The translations under genes and the position numbers were made by a program. From Gammaproteobacteria bacterium (GTDB lineage: Bacteria > Pseudomonadota > Gammaproteobacteria > Steroidobacterales > Woeseiaceae), in assembly GCA_009937525.1 (NCBI GenBank), contig JAACFE010000007.1:1-50208 (forward strand): DNA of 50,208 nucleotides. Direction: 5' to 3'. The notes beneath the pieces were generated by a model. The model searched no databases. It saw nothing but the letters and a program-made list of their open reading frames with translations, and was not told the DNA's origin. Each line of letters opens with the position of its first letter. The stretch's first letter is position 1. Below, piece by piece: positions 8,797 to 17,372 of the stretch.

Positions 8797-10340
8797 TAGG
8801 ATTCGGCGTTACCGGCTGCTGCCTCGCGTCTTTCCTCCAGGTCCGACTGCTTGTAGTAGAACAGGTGAGTCAAGACTTCGTTCATCGTTATCACGGGCTC
8901 CGCATCTTCGAAACGAGGTCGATAGACACGGGCGCGGACCTCGCTATGCACGAGCTTCTGCATGTCCGTGAACTCCGCCGGCACGACTTCAACCGGCTCC
9001 ATCTCGACTACGCGGCCGCGATGGTTTACCGCGAAACTCACCGTCACCGAGCCCTGCAGGAATTCTTCGGACGGCGTGCCGGGCAGATTCGGCTCGGCAT
9101 CACTGGCGAACTCGCGGATCGGGCGATCATTCAAGGGTACGGCGCGGTTGAATATCTCGTCACGCAGAAGCAGCCTGGACTCGTCGCCGGAGAGCGACTC
9201 CCAGATCTCCTTATAGAGCTTTCGCGCCCGCGTGAGGTTGCCCAGCATCATGTAGTAATCGGCAAGCGACAGCTTCGAACCGATAGCCGTACCCCAGTCC
9301 GACTTCGGATTGGACTCAGCGATCCGCAGCGCCCGTTTTAAATAGATCTCGCCCGTTACCGGTGATTGATAAGAGGATTGCTCGCCATGCAGATCCGTGA
9401 AGAAATAAGACTCGCCGAGTTTCGTAAGCGGTTCGATCAGGCGGACATCTTCCTTGCCGGCATTCGTCTCGATGATGCGTATGGTCCGGCGGTAGGTCGC
9501 CTGTTCATCAACTATATAACCCGCCCGGTGCTGCCATTCAGCACGCCGCATGAGCGACGGAATCAGGGCCAGCTGATCGTCTTCGTATCGACGCCGATGC
9601 AGCAGGTAGATCTTGTCGTGCATTTCACGGGCATCCTCGACGGAGCCGAGTCGCACGTTTGCCTCCGCCAGCGACTCGAGTATGTCGATCTGGTCCATGT
9701 TGTGAGGCCCTTCGTTGACGTGCGTAATGTGAACCGCGCGCGAAAAGGACTGCTTCGCAAGATCGGGCCGCCCACCTTCGAGCTGCGCCGCGCCCAGGCC
9801 TTTCAGCGGGTTGATCAGGCGCTGGTTCAGGCGGTCTTCGATATCCTCGATAATCTCGATAGCGGCCTCGAAGTTCTGCTGCGCGGCGTCGAACTGCTTG
9901 TTGCGATGCTGCACGATGCCGAGGTTGGTCAGCGCCTTCGCGGTTTCCGAAGATCGGGGTCCTGTGAGTTGAATAGACAGCGTTACGACGCGTTTGGCAA
10001 CGGTGTCAGCCTCGTCGTAAATCCCTTCCGACATCAGGCGTTTGTAATTATCGAATTCGTCGAGGAGTTCCTCGCGCAAGTCGGCCTGCTGCCGCCACGG
10101 CGGGGCCGGCTGCGCTGCCGCTTCCGCCGCCGCATCCTCTTCCGCTACCGGAACGGTCTGGTCCAGCAGGCCACCGTCGCCTTCGACATCCTCTTCCGCT
10201 ACCGGAACGGTCTGGTCCAGCAGGCCACCGTCGCCTTCGGCATCCTCGGTGGCCGACTCTTCCGCCGCGAAGGCGGCACCACCGGACAACACGATTGCAA
10301 CAGCCGCCAAGCGCAACAAATTCTTAAGAATCATACTCAT
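8796..10340 (-). CDS. Periplasmic TPR protein with TonB-like C-terminal domain
   Basis: A 514-residue exported protein with a signal peptide ending near AAFA. It starts with an acidic, internally duplicated linker (two 18-residue copies of EGDGGLLDQTVPVAEEDV), followed by a tetratricopeptide array from about 85 to 385 (e.g. AKALTNLGIVQHRNKQFDAA). The C-terminal domain GSVTVSFAVNHRGRVVEMEP ... ARVYRPRF resembles the TonB C-terminal fold. Likely an envelope scaffold; partner unknown. A TATAGT box at 10432-10437 (minus strand) could be its -10 element, but no good -35 is seen. Confidence 0.75.
   Translation of the reverse strand: MSMILKNLLRLAAVAIVLSGGAAFAAEESATEDAEGDGGLLDQTVPVAEEDVEGDGGLLDQTVPVAEEDAAAEAAAQPAPPWRQQADLREELLDEFDNYKRLMSEGIYDEADTVAKRVVTLSIQLTGPRSSETAKALTNLGIVQHRNKQFDAAQQNFEAAIEIIEDIEDRLNQRLINPLKGLGAAQLEGGRPDLAKQSFSRAVHITHVNEGPHNMDQIDILESLAEANVRLGSVEDAREMHDKIYLLHRRRYEDDQLALIPSLMRRAEWQHRAGYIVDEQATYRRTIRIIETNAGKEDVRLIEPLTKLGESYFFTDLHGEQSSYQSPVTGEIYLKRALRIAESNPKSDWGTAIGSKLSLADYYMMLGNLTRARKLYKEIWESLSGDESRLLLRDEIFNRAVPLNDRPIREFASDAEPNLPGTPSEEFLQGSVTVSFAVNHRGRVVEMEPVEVVPAEFTDMQKLVHSEVRARVYRPRFEDAEPVITMNEVLTHLFYYKQSDLEERREAAAGNAES
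10133..10240 (-). repeat. In-frame 54-bp tandem duplication in the TPR gene
   Basis: Two adjacent 54-bp units (10133-10186 and 10187-10240) that differ at the last base of the unit. They encode 18 residues twice in the acidic linker between the signal peptide and the TPR array. The near-identity suggests a recent duplication, and the length can change without frameshift. Confidence 0.95.
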
Positions 10341-10470
10341 ATCTAGCAGTACTGCGGCGGGTTAACATCCTGCCCCTCGAGCGGAGGCTTCAAATTTCGA
10401 CCCTTCCGCCGCGAATTGGTTCTGGTCTTAACTATACATCGCCCGCGGAAAAAAGGTTTCGGCATTCCAT

Positions 10471-11532
10471 TCAGAAGAGGCCCAGCTGCTGCTGCCCCGG
10501 GGGATCGAAGCGGCCGCAGTCGAGCGCCGTTTCAAGGCGACCGGAGTCGAGACCGAATCGCCTGCAGGCCGCGCGGAAACGCTTGCCCAGCAGGTCCGCG
10601 TAGTGACCCCGGCCCGTCTGGCGGATACCGAAACGATTGTCATAATCCCGTCCGCCGCTTGCCTCTCGGACGAGCCCCATTACGCGCGCATAGCGGTCCG
10701 GAAAGTGTGTTTGCAGCCACTCTTTGAAGATGTCCTTCACCTCGTGCGGCAGCCGGATGAAGATATAGGCGGCGTCGCGTGCCCCGGCGTTCGCTGCCGC
10801 CTCGAGCACCGACTCGATCTCGTCGTCATTGAGCGCCGGAATCAGCGGCGCATACAGGACGCTGACCGGGATTTCGGCTGCCGCGAGCTGCTCCATCGCC
10901 CTGAGGCGTGCCGCAGCGGAGGGCACGCGAGGCTCCATGATGCGTTTCAGTTGTCGATTCATCGTCGGGAGGCTGATCGCCACCGAACAGAGATTGCGCC
11001 GGGCGAGTATTCCGAGCAGGTCGAGGTCACGCGTGATCAGGGTGCCCTTGGTGATGATGCTGACGGGATGTGAATGTGCGACGAACAGTTCGAGTAGCTC
11101 GCGCGTCAGGCGCGTGGTTCGCTCAGCCGGCTGATAGGGATCGGTGTTTGCGCCAAGCGTAATCGGCACGCATTCATAGCCGGGCTTCTCCCATTCTTCG
11201 GCCAGCCGCGCCGCGGCGTCGGGCTTGTAAAAGATCTTCGTCTCGAAATCGAGTCCCGGCGACAGATCCAGGTAACTGTGGCTGGGCCTCGCGTAGCAAT
11301 ATATGCAGCCGTGCTCGCAGCCCTGGTAGGGATTGATGGACCGGTCGAAGGGGACGTCGGGGGAGCTGTTGCTCGAGATGATGCGCCGCGAGCGCATCGC
11401 TCGCAGCTCGGTGTCCGGCGAGTCCAGGGAGCGTTCGTGAGCTTCCTCGGCGTCGAACTCCACGGGTCTTGCCGCGAAGCGCCCCTCGCGATCGGAGACG
11501 GCGCCGCGCCCTTTGCGGTGGCGGAGAGACAT
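10471..11532 (-). CDS. PA0069-family radical SAM protein (SplB-like)
   Basis: A 353-residue radical SAM enzyme. The iron-sulfur cluster ligands are Cys72, Cys76 and Cys79 in GCEHGCIYCYAR (CX3CX2C). YQGCEHGCIYCYARPSH, ITLGANTDPYQPAE and the GIRQTGRGHYADLLGKRF tail are typical of the PA0069 family, which is related to spore photoproduct lyase. The reaction is not established; a DNA-repair or stress role is plausible. Its most informative feature is the perfect LexA box 12 bp upstream of the start codon, which predicts SOS induction. No obvious operon partner is visible; the downstream TPR gene starts 130 bp on. Confidence 0.9.
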   Translation of the reverse strand: MSLRHRKGRGAVSDREGRFAARPVEFDAEEAHERSLDSPDTELRAMRSRRIISSNSSPDVPFDRSINPYQGCEHGCIYCYARPSHSYLDLSPGLDFETKIFYKPDAAARLAEEWEKPGYECVPITLGANTDPYQPAERTTRLTRELLELFVAHSHPVSIITKGTLITRDLDLLGILARRNLCSVAISLPTMNRQLKRIMEPRVPSAAARLRAMEQLAAAEIPVSVLYAPLIPALNDDEIESVLEAAANAGARDAAYIFIRLPHEVKDIFKEWLQTHFPDRYARVMGLVREASGGRDYDNRFGIRQTGRGHYADLLGKRFRAACRRFGLDSGRLETALDCGRFDPPGQQQLGLF

Positions 11533-11544
11533 GGCAGGTTCCGT

Positions 11545-11564
11545 TACTGTATATAAATACAGTA
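11545..11564 (-). promoter_or_regulatory. LexA (SOS) box of the radical SAM gene
   Basis: CTGTATATAAATACAG (11547-11562) matches the gammaproteobacterial LexA consensus CTGT-N8-ACAG in all eight fixed positions. The outer TA pairs are symmetrical, and the inner spacer is AT-rich as in strong operators. It ends 12 bp before the start codon at 11532, so LexA bound here would cover the promoter or transcription start. Confidence 0.9.
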
Positions 11565-11615
11565 CGTGGACGGGTCCCGAATTTCAACACGGGCCCGGGC
11601 GGCCCGTCGTCGCGG

Positions 11616-11981
11616 CTAGTTCAGGACCCGGTAGCCGCGCCCGCGCATGCAGTTCTTGAAGACCTTTTGTTGTTCCCGGTCCGCCTCGAGTCCGGAGCGC
11701 GTGCCGCCATAGATCGCCCCGACACCTGCAGCCTCGCCGACCTCGCGTCGATTGCTGACGGCACCTGTCGCGGCGCCGACGACACTGCCCAGGGCAGCAC
11801 CTTTTCCGACGCCCTGTGCGATCAGAATCTCCTCCGTATACGCCTCGCACTCTTCCCAGTCTTCGGCGAGCTGCTCCGGGTCCACGCCCTTGGTGTCGAT
11901 GATCGGGTCAGGATGCGCGGCGCAACCCGTACCGAGCGCCGTCAGCACGAGCAAGGCGGTGTATCGCGTGATTGTCGGCAT
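11616..11981 (-). CDS. Small glycine-zipper lipoprotein
   Basis: A 121-residue predicted lipoprotein. The signal MPTITRYTALLVLTALGTGC carries a TGC lipobox. It is followed by a glycine-zipper membrane segment (GVGKGAALGSVVGAATGAV ... GVGAIYGGT) and a basic C-terminus with a single cysteine. The start at 11981 was chosen because GGAAG precedes it and it gives an intact lipoprotein signal; an in-frame codon at 12077 would bury the signal. Glycine-zipper lipoproteins usually sit in the outer membrane and help envelope stability. Exact role unknown. Confidence 0.75.
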   Translation of the reverse strand: MPTITRYTALLVLTALGTGCAAHPDPIIDTKGVDPEQLAEDWEECEAYTEEILIAQGVGKGAALGSVVGAATGAVSNRREVGEAAGVGAIYGGTRSGLEADREQQKVFKNCMRGRGYRVLN

Positions 11982-12151
11982 ATTGCTTCCGTCTTCTATC
12001 TTGCGTGATCCCGCATACTGCCAGGACGGCTTCAACGCAAGCTGAATAGTCACACCAGTGATGATAACGCGCGACACCGCTTCCGGTTGACAGGCGCGCC
12101 GAACCGCAAACGAAAGGGCGCTCCATCGAGTCCGGTGTCGCCCACCGAGGA

Positions 12152-13003
12152 TCAGTCGGTTGGCACGTTGTGCAGGTACACGTCCTGTTGCGGGAACGGG
12201 ATCGAAATGCCGACCTCGTCGAAACGCTTCTTGATCGCTTCAGTCAGGTCGAAATACACGCCCCAGTAATTCTCCGTCTTTACCCACGGGCGCAACACGA
12301 AATTCACGCTGCTGTCCGCGAGCTCCGAAACGGCGATCGTCACCGCCGGATCGTCGAGGATGCGATCGTCGGCAGCGACGAGATCCTTCAGTTCGCTGCG
12401 TACCTTATCGAGGTCGTCGCTGTAACTGACCCCGACGACCAGATCGACGCGGCGTGTATCGTTCGCCGAGTAATTGGTGATCGTGGTCCCCATGATCTGG
12501 CTGTTCGGGATGATCACGCGCTTGTTGTCGCCGGTCTTCAATACCGTGGTGAGAATCTGCACTTCCTCGACAGTGCCGGAAACCCCGCCGCCCTCGATCC
12601 AGTCGCCGACCTTGTACGGTCGAAACAACACGATCAATACACCGGCCGCGAAGTTGGACAAGGAACCCTGCAGGGCCAGGCCGACCGCGAGACCGGCGGC
12701 ACCGACGAGGGCGATGAGGCTGGCGGTCTGGATGCCGAGCTGGTGAATAGCCGCGATGATCACGAACAGCATCAACAGCATGCGCGCAAGGTTGGCGATA
12801 AAGCGGCGCAGCGTCACGTCCATGTCGCTTTTCTGCATGCCTTTCAGCAGACCCTTGACGACCAGGCCAACCACCCATTTGCCGACGAAAAAGATGAAGA
12901 TCGCGGTGATTATCCTCATGCCGAGATCGACGCCGGTGGTCTGTATCATCGTCAAGACCTCGGCCCAGTCGAAACCGAGATTGGGGAGACTATCTGTATT
13001 CAT
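12152..13003 (-). CDS. mscS: Small-conductance mechanosensitive channel, MscS family
   Basis: A 283-residue inner-membrane channel that releases solutes on hypo-osmotic shock. It has three N-terminal membrane helices (about 25-45, 65-90, 92-115). The pore-lining TM3 is rich in Gly and Ala (LVGAAGLAVGLALQGSLSNF). The MscS beta domain follows (RPYKVGDWIEGGGVSGTVEE, IIPNSQIMG). Length matches E. coli MscS. The start overlaps the end of the upstream EamA transporter gene by 14 bp, so it is translated as the last gene of a three-gene minus-strand operon (propeller, EamA, mscS). Confidence 0.94.
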   Translation of the reverse strand: MNTDSLPNLGFDWAEVLTMIQTTGVDLGMRIITAIFIFFVGKWVVGLVVKGLLKGMQKSDMDVTLRRFIANLARMLLMLFVIIAAIHQLGIQTASLIALVGAAGLAVGLALQGSLSNFAAGVLIVLFRPYKVGDWIEGGGVSGTVEEVQILTTVLKTGDNKRVIIPNSQIMGTTITNYSANDTRRVDLVVGVSYSDDLDKVRSELKDLVAADDRILDDPAVTIAVSELADSSVNFVLRPWVKTENYWGVYFDLTEAIKKRFDEVGISIPFPQQDVYLHNVPTD

Positions 13004-13898
13004 CCTTATTCCCTTCCGCCGTTATTTTTTTCCGCTGGCTCAAGATGAGCCAATTGCCTGCGAGGGTGAGTAGCATGCCGATCAATGCGGGAATCGTCCA
13101 GCGGTATCCCTCGAATGCGGTCGATATCAGCAGCGCGACGACCGGGAAGAGTACCGAACTGTAAGACGCACGCGTGGCGCCGATAAGTCTAAGCAACGCG
13201 AGGTAGCAGCCGAACGCCACGGCCGAGCCGAACACGGCAAGATAGAGCAGCGACAGAACGTAGTCCGCGCGTGCCGAGAAATCCAGCTGCTTCCCGAGCG
13301 CCAGCGCGATCAGCAGAGCAAGCACGGCGGCGAATGCCATCGCGTGCGCATTCACGGCAACCACGGGAAGGCCCCGTTTGGTATTGGCAACGGCCGCCAT
13401 GTTGCCGAGGGATGCGACGAGCGTGCCGAAAACGACCAGCAATCCGCCGTGAACCGACCGGTCGGTGAAACTGAAGTCGGAGATCTCGCTGCTGAAGATC
13501 AGAGCGATGCCGGAAATCCCGACGGTGGCCGCCAGCCAGAATCGTGCGTCGATGCGGCGGCCGAAGAAGAGCCGTTCGAAGATCGCATTCAAAATGAGAA
13601 TACTGCTGAACAGCACGGCGACCACACCCGATGTGAGGTAAGCGGTACCGTAGTAGACGAAGAAATAGTTGATGCAGAACAGGAGTGCGCCCTGCAGAAA
13701 TACGAGCGGATAGGCAGTGGCCGGGAGTCGCAGCGAGCGGCGACTTGCGAACGCGTATGCATACAGGGCAACGGCGGCCAGGCCGAATCGGTAGCTCACC
13801 GAGACCTCCTCGGCGACCGTGCCGAGCTGGAACGGTATGGCCGCCCACGTCGACCCCCATATCAGGACAACCGTTGCATACAGGAGCAGGGTCTGCAC
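12990..13898 (-). CDS. EamA/DMT-family transporter
   Basis: A 302-residue inner-membrane protein with about ten hydrophobic helices in two EamA repeats. The N-terminal motif LIWGSTWAAIPFQLG is typical of drug/metabolite transporters. Substrate unknown; exporters of amino acids or metabolites dominate the family. The GTG at 13898 lies 1 nt after the stop of the upstream propeller gene and directly precedes the first helix. A longer in-frame reading up to 14096 would give an arginine-rich, non-membrane head and is rejected. Confidence 0.85.
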   Translation of the reverse strand: MQTLLLYATVVLIWGSTWAAIPFQLGTVAEEVSVSYRFGLAAVALYAYAFASRRSLRLPATAYPLVFLQGALLFCINYFFVYYGTAYLTSGVVAVLFSSILILNAIFERLFFGRRIDARFWLAATVGISGIALIFSSEISDFSFTDRSVHGGLLVVFGTLVASLGNMAAVANTKRGLPVVAVNAHAMAFAAVLALLIALALGKQLDFSARADYVLSLLYLAVFGSAVAFGCYLALLRLIGATRASYSSVLFPVVALLISTAFEGYRWTIPALIGMLLTLAGNWLILSQRKKITAEGNKDEYR

Positions 13899-13899
13899 G

Positions 13900-15018
13900 C
13901 TACTGGCCGGGGATGCCTGCGACCCCCGGCCGGAATCGGAATATCCTGTAGGGACTGTTCGCCTGGATGTTTTCCTGCGACTGAAGCACCACTTCCTGCA
14001 GCGCGCTGTCGGCAACGTACAGCCATCCATCGGGCCCGAATGACATCGCGTCTGGCCAGCGGATATGCGCTGAGCGAAGCAGCGTCCTGGGCTCACGCGC
14101 TGCCCCGATCACGAAGATGGCGTTGTGCTCGACATCGGTGACGTAGACGTTGCCTTCGACATCCGTACTCAAGCCATCAGACAAGGGTTTGGCGCTGTAC
14201 TCTTCAACGCGCTTTGCCAGCTGCGCTGGCGGCAGTTCAACGTTGCGAAGATCGTGCAGCCGAACCCGATACATGGACGAGCCGCTCAGCGCGCCGTAGT
14301 AAAGCCATTCGGGACCGAGCGCGATGCCGTCGACGCCGCCTCGCAGCGCGACGAGTCCACCGAAGAAGCGCATTTCCCTGCCGTCATGCGCGATAAGGAA
14401 TTTCCCGGCGGAGACCGACAGGTGTGATTCCAGTACGCGCCGAGCCGTCGCCGTCTCGACGTCGTAAACGATGATCGCAGGTCGTTTGCGCCAGAAACTC
14501 GCGTCGGCAATGATGATCGTACGGCCGTCCACACTGATCTGAAGATCCTGAAGAAATGATCCCGCGGGCGCTATCTCTGCCGGCAGGTGATGGTCGTGAA
14601 CGACTTCACCACTGTCGAGATCGAATGCAAGCAGGCGCGCGGATCGTATCCCGTGGTTGCCGTGATCGATGGTCCAGAGCCTGCCTTGCCTGTCGATGGC
14701 AACACCAAGCACGGTATCGAACAACTCCGCCTGTCTGCGAATATCCGGATAAGGTACTGCTGCTCCATCGGTGAACTCGAGCAGCTTGTTGCCTTCGGGT
14801 CTTGCTTCGGGGTGCACCGTGAAGAAAATGCGGCCCGTCTTGCTTACCGCAACATTACCGATCGGTAGCGGGTAGGACAGCACCACTTCCAGCGCTTCCT
14901 GCTGCAGGATCGGCGCACTCGTCAGGTCCGGATACCTTTCTCCGCCGCCGTAACGAATCCACGCGGTAGCGGCCGCCGCAACCATGAGCATCAACAGCAG
15001 CAGCAGAACGTGCTTCAT
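13900..15018 (-). CDS. Exported Yellow/major royal jelly protein-like beta-propeller
   Basis: A 372-residue exported protein. The signal peptide is MKHVLLLLLMLMVAAAATAW. A six-bladed propeller follows, with motifs of the MRJP/Yellow family: VLGVAIDRQGRLWTIDHG, LQDLQISVDGRTIIIADAS, VDGIALGPEWLYYGALSG and PLSDGLSTDVEGNVYVTDVE. Insect Yellow proteins are linked to dopachrome or catechol chemistry, but bacterial members are uncharacterised. It is first in a likely operon with the EamA transporter and mscS. Confidence 0.82.
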   Translation of the reverse strand: MKHVLLLLLMLMVAAAATAWIRYGGGERYPDLTSAPILQQEALEVVLSYPLPIGNVAVSKTGRIFFTVHPEARPEGNKLLEFTDGAAVPYPDIRRQAELFDTVLGVAIDRQGRLWTIDHGNHGIRSARLLAFDLDSGEVVHDHHLPAEIAPAGSFLQDLQISVDGRTIIIADASFWRKRPAIIVYDVETATARRVLESHLSVSAGKFLIAHDGREMRFFGGLVALRGGVDGIALGPEWLYYGALSGSSMYRVRLHDLRNVELPPAQLAKRVEEYSAKPLSDGLSTDVEGNVYVTDVEHNAIFVIGAAREPRTLLRSAHIRWPDAMSFGPDGWLYVADSALQEVVLQSQENIQANSPYRIFRFRPGVAGIPGQ

Positions 15019-15080
15019 CGATAGTGATCCAAGACTGGCGACTGGCTTTGGGCAGCGATTCTAACCCATCGATGTCGGGT

Positions 15081-15959
15081 TCATGAAAGCAGGGCAATAC
15101 CCCAGGCGGCGAATATGAGCGCGACGGCGCCGGCGGCGCCGAGCCATTGCCAGCGGCTCTCGAGTATCTGGTCCCTCGCGAGCGTCAGCAGCATGCCCCC
15201 ACCGAAACCGCACAGAAAGCCGAACAGATGAGCGCCGATGTCGGTGTTATCGTCGCCGGTCCCGGTGTACATCAACAATGCGAGGCCGCCCACGATGGGA
15301 CCGTTGCGATACACCCAGCGCTCCTGCGACATCAACCGGGCGCGCCACACGTATCCCGCGACTAACCCCAGAGCGGCAAACACGGCGGTCGATGCGCCGA
15401 TGGATCGATGGTCGGGTGCGAGCACCAGCGTATTGAGCAGGTTTCCCAGGGCGCCTGCCGCGACGATGGCGGACCAGGCAACGCCCGATCCGAGGATGCG
15501 CCCCGCAAACAGTCCGAACAGGGTCCCGAATACCAGGTTGCCGGCCAGGTGCCCGAGGCCGGAATGCAGCGTCAGCGCGGTCACCGTGCGCCACACTTCG
15601 CCGGCGCGAACGAGCATGCCATCGACACGCCCTGCCCGGAACCAGTTTTCGCCGAACGCCGATTCGCCCGCGAGCCACGCTACGCCGCATACGACCACCA
15701 CGTACGCGACGATGCCAGGCATCGCGTTCTGGTAGCGTATGGTCTTGCGCGGTTTCGGCACGACCGGTGGATTAGCCTCGTCGTAGATTGAAATTTCTTC
15801 AATCGCATGAGCCGAGTGCTCGGCAGGCACTACTATCATCGAGCCGCCGTGGTCATGCAGAACCTGGTGCGGAATCCCGGCGGCGGCAAGCACCAGCGAT
15901 CGGTCCGCGCAGGCCGCCCGGTTGCGGCTCTCGAAGACGATACGCAGGTCGTCATCCAC
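15081..15959 (-). CDS. Rhomboid intramembrane serine protease with N-terminal DUF2007-like domain
   Basis: A 292-residue membrane protein. Residues 1-60 form a soluble alpha/beta domain resembling DUF2007 (RIVFESRNRAACADRSLVL). A rhomboid core follows, with the catalytic Ser190 in GASTAVFAALG and His244 in IGAHLFGF. HSGLGHLAGN matches the conserved HxxxHxxxN helix. Rhomboids cleave transmembrane segments of membrane proteins; the substrate here is unknown. It is translationally coupled to the upstream sirtuin gene by an 8-bp overlap. Confidence 0.88.
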   Translation of the reverse strand: MDDDLRIVFESRNRAACADRSLVLAAAGIPHQVLHDHGGSMIVVPAEHSAHAIEEISIYDEANPPVVPKPRKTIRYQNAMPGIVAYVVVVCGVAWLAGESAFGENWFRAGRVDGMLVRAGEVWRTVTALTLHSGLGHLAGNLVFGTLFGLFAGRILGSGVAWSAIVAAGALGNLLNTLVLAPDHRSIGASTAVFAALGLVAGYVWRARLMSQERWVYRNGPIVGGLALLMYTGTGDDNTDIGAHLFGFLCGFGGGMLLTLARDQILESRWQWLGAAGAVALIFAAWGIALLS

Positions 15960-16776
15960 GGTTGCTGCTCACGCGGTCCAGGATATCGCCGCAGTCTGCA
16001 TCGATCTTCAGTGCGGCAACGTCGTCCGCACGCGTGCGGCCGCGGTTGACGATGGCGATCGGCTTGTCGGTTTCCGCGGCCCGGCGCGCGAATCGATAGC
16101 CCGAATAGACCATCAGCGACGAGCCGACGATCAACAGCGCGGTGGCACGGTCCAGCGCCTCGAACGCGGACGCTACGCGATCCTTCGGTACGTTCTCGCC
16201 GAAGAACACCACGTCCGGTTTCATGAAGCCCCCGCAGGAATCGCAGTCCGGCGTCACGAAATCTCCGACGTCTTCGTCCCGCAGCTTCGCGTCCCCGTCC
16301 GGCGCGAAATAGTCGGCATCCGATTGCCACGACGGGTTGGCCGCAGCGAGCCGCTCCTGCCACCGCTCCCTCGCGACGCGTCTCCCGCAGCCCATGCAGC
16401 GAACGGTCTGCAGCCTGCCGTGAAGGTCGATCACGCGCCTGCTGCCCGCGCGACGGTGGAGGCCGTCCACGTTCTGGGTTATCAGCGTTTCCACCCTGCC
16501 GGCTGCCTCGAGCGTGGCAAGCGCCTGGTGGGCGAGGTTCGGCTTCGCATTTGCGATTCGCCCCCAGCCGGCGAAGCTCCGCGCCCAGTAGCGCTGGCGA
16601 ACTTCTGGTCGCGATACGAATTCCGCGTACTGCACGGGGCGTGCGTGCTTCCAGTCGCCGTTTCGGTCGCGATAATCCGGAATGCCGGACGCCGTACTGA
16701 CACCAGCGCCGGTGACGACGGCAACACGGCCGGCGCGCGCAATGAAGCGCGCTAACTCGCGGGCATCGGGATTCAT
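15952..16776 (-). CDS. NAD-dependent protein deacylase, Sir2 family
   Basis: A 274-residue cytoplasmic sirtuin that removes acyl groups from lysine using NAD. Seen: the NAD-binding TGAGVSTASGIPDYR motif, TQNVDGLH, the catalytic His in DLHGRLQ, zinc ligands in RCMGC and CDSC, and PDVVFFGE. Length and motif order resemble SIRT4-like/class II bacterial sirtuins. It is the first gene of a pair with the rhomboid, and divergent from the SRPBCC-Nudix-MBL set (50 bp apart). Confidence 0.93.
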   Translation of the reverse strand: MNPDARELARFIARAGRVAVVTGAGVSTASGIPDYRDRNGDWKHARPVQYAEFVSRPEVRQRYWARSFAGWGRIANAKPNLAHQALATLEAAGRVETLITQNVDGLHRRAGSRRVIDLHGRLQTVRCMGCGRRVARERWQERLAAANPSWQSDADYFAPDGDAKLRDEDVGDFVTPDCDSCGGFMKPDVVFFGENVPKDRVASAFEALDRATALLIVGSSLMVYSGYRFARRAAETDKPIAIVNRGRTRADDVAALKIDADCGDILDRVSSNRG

Positions 16777-16826
16777 ACGGGCATTTTGGTTAAAGTAGCT
16801 AGCCCGATCAATCGCCAGGAGGCCCG

Positions 16827-17372
16827 ATGAAGCACCTGACCACGCTGGCCGCGCTTCTCGTAATCGGCGGCGGTGCCGTTGCGGAGGTGACCGACTCCGC
16901 GGAAAACGGTTTCACGACGGTCCACGAAGTGATCGTCTCTGCGCCCCGGGCGCGCGTCTGGCAGGCTGCTGTCGACGAGATTGGCAAGTGGTGGAGCAAC
17001 GACCACACGGTAAACGGCGACGCGGGCCGCATGAGCATCGCCAGCGTGCCGCAGGGATGCTTCTGCGAGACGTTCGGCAATGGTGGAGGCGTCGTCCACA
17101 TGAGCGTCACCTTCGTCAATCCCGGCATCATCCTGCGCCTCACGGGCGGCCTAGGGCCGCTGGGCCTGATGGGGGTGGATGGCAACATGACCTGGGAGTT
17201 CTTCGATGCGGAGGAGGGCACGCGCGTGAAGTTTACCTACGCCGTCGGTGGCTATAGGCCCGGCGGCCTGAACGCGATTGCCCTGCCGGTGGACTACGTG
17301 ATCGGCGAGGCGCTCGCGCGGATGCGTGCCTATGTCGAGACCGGTGATCCGGAGAATGCCGCCATTGACTGA
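16827..17372 (+). CDS. Exported SRPBCC (START-like) family protein
   Basis: A 181-residue protein with a strong AGGAGG ribosome-binding site and a cleavable signal peptide ending near AVA. The mature part is a START-like domain (VHEVIVSAPRARVWQAAVDEIGKWW). Probably binds a hydrophobic ligand in the periplasm; ligand unknown. The 3' end overlaps the Nudix gene start by 17 bp, which suggests coupling, though an exported protein and a cytoplasmic hydrolase need not share a pathway. Confidence 0.8.
   Translation: MKHLTTLAALLVIGGGAVAEVTDSAENGFTTVHEVIVSAPRARVWQAAVDEIGKWWSNDHTVNGDAGRMSIASVPQGCFCETFGNGGGVVHMSVTFVNPGIILRLTGGLGPLGLMGVDGNMTWEFFDAEEGTRVKFTYAVGGYRPGGLNAIALPVDYVIGEALARMRAYVETGDPENAAID

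Noticed and set aside
10133-10240. CRISPR-like tandem repeat
   Set aside because: Contiguous in-frame units inside a coding gene, no spacers.
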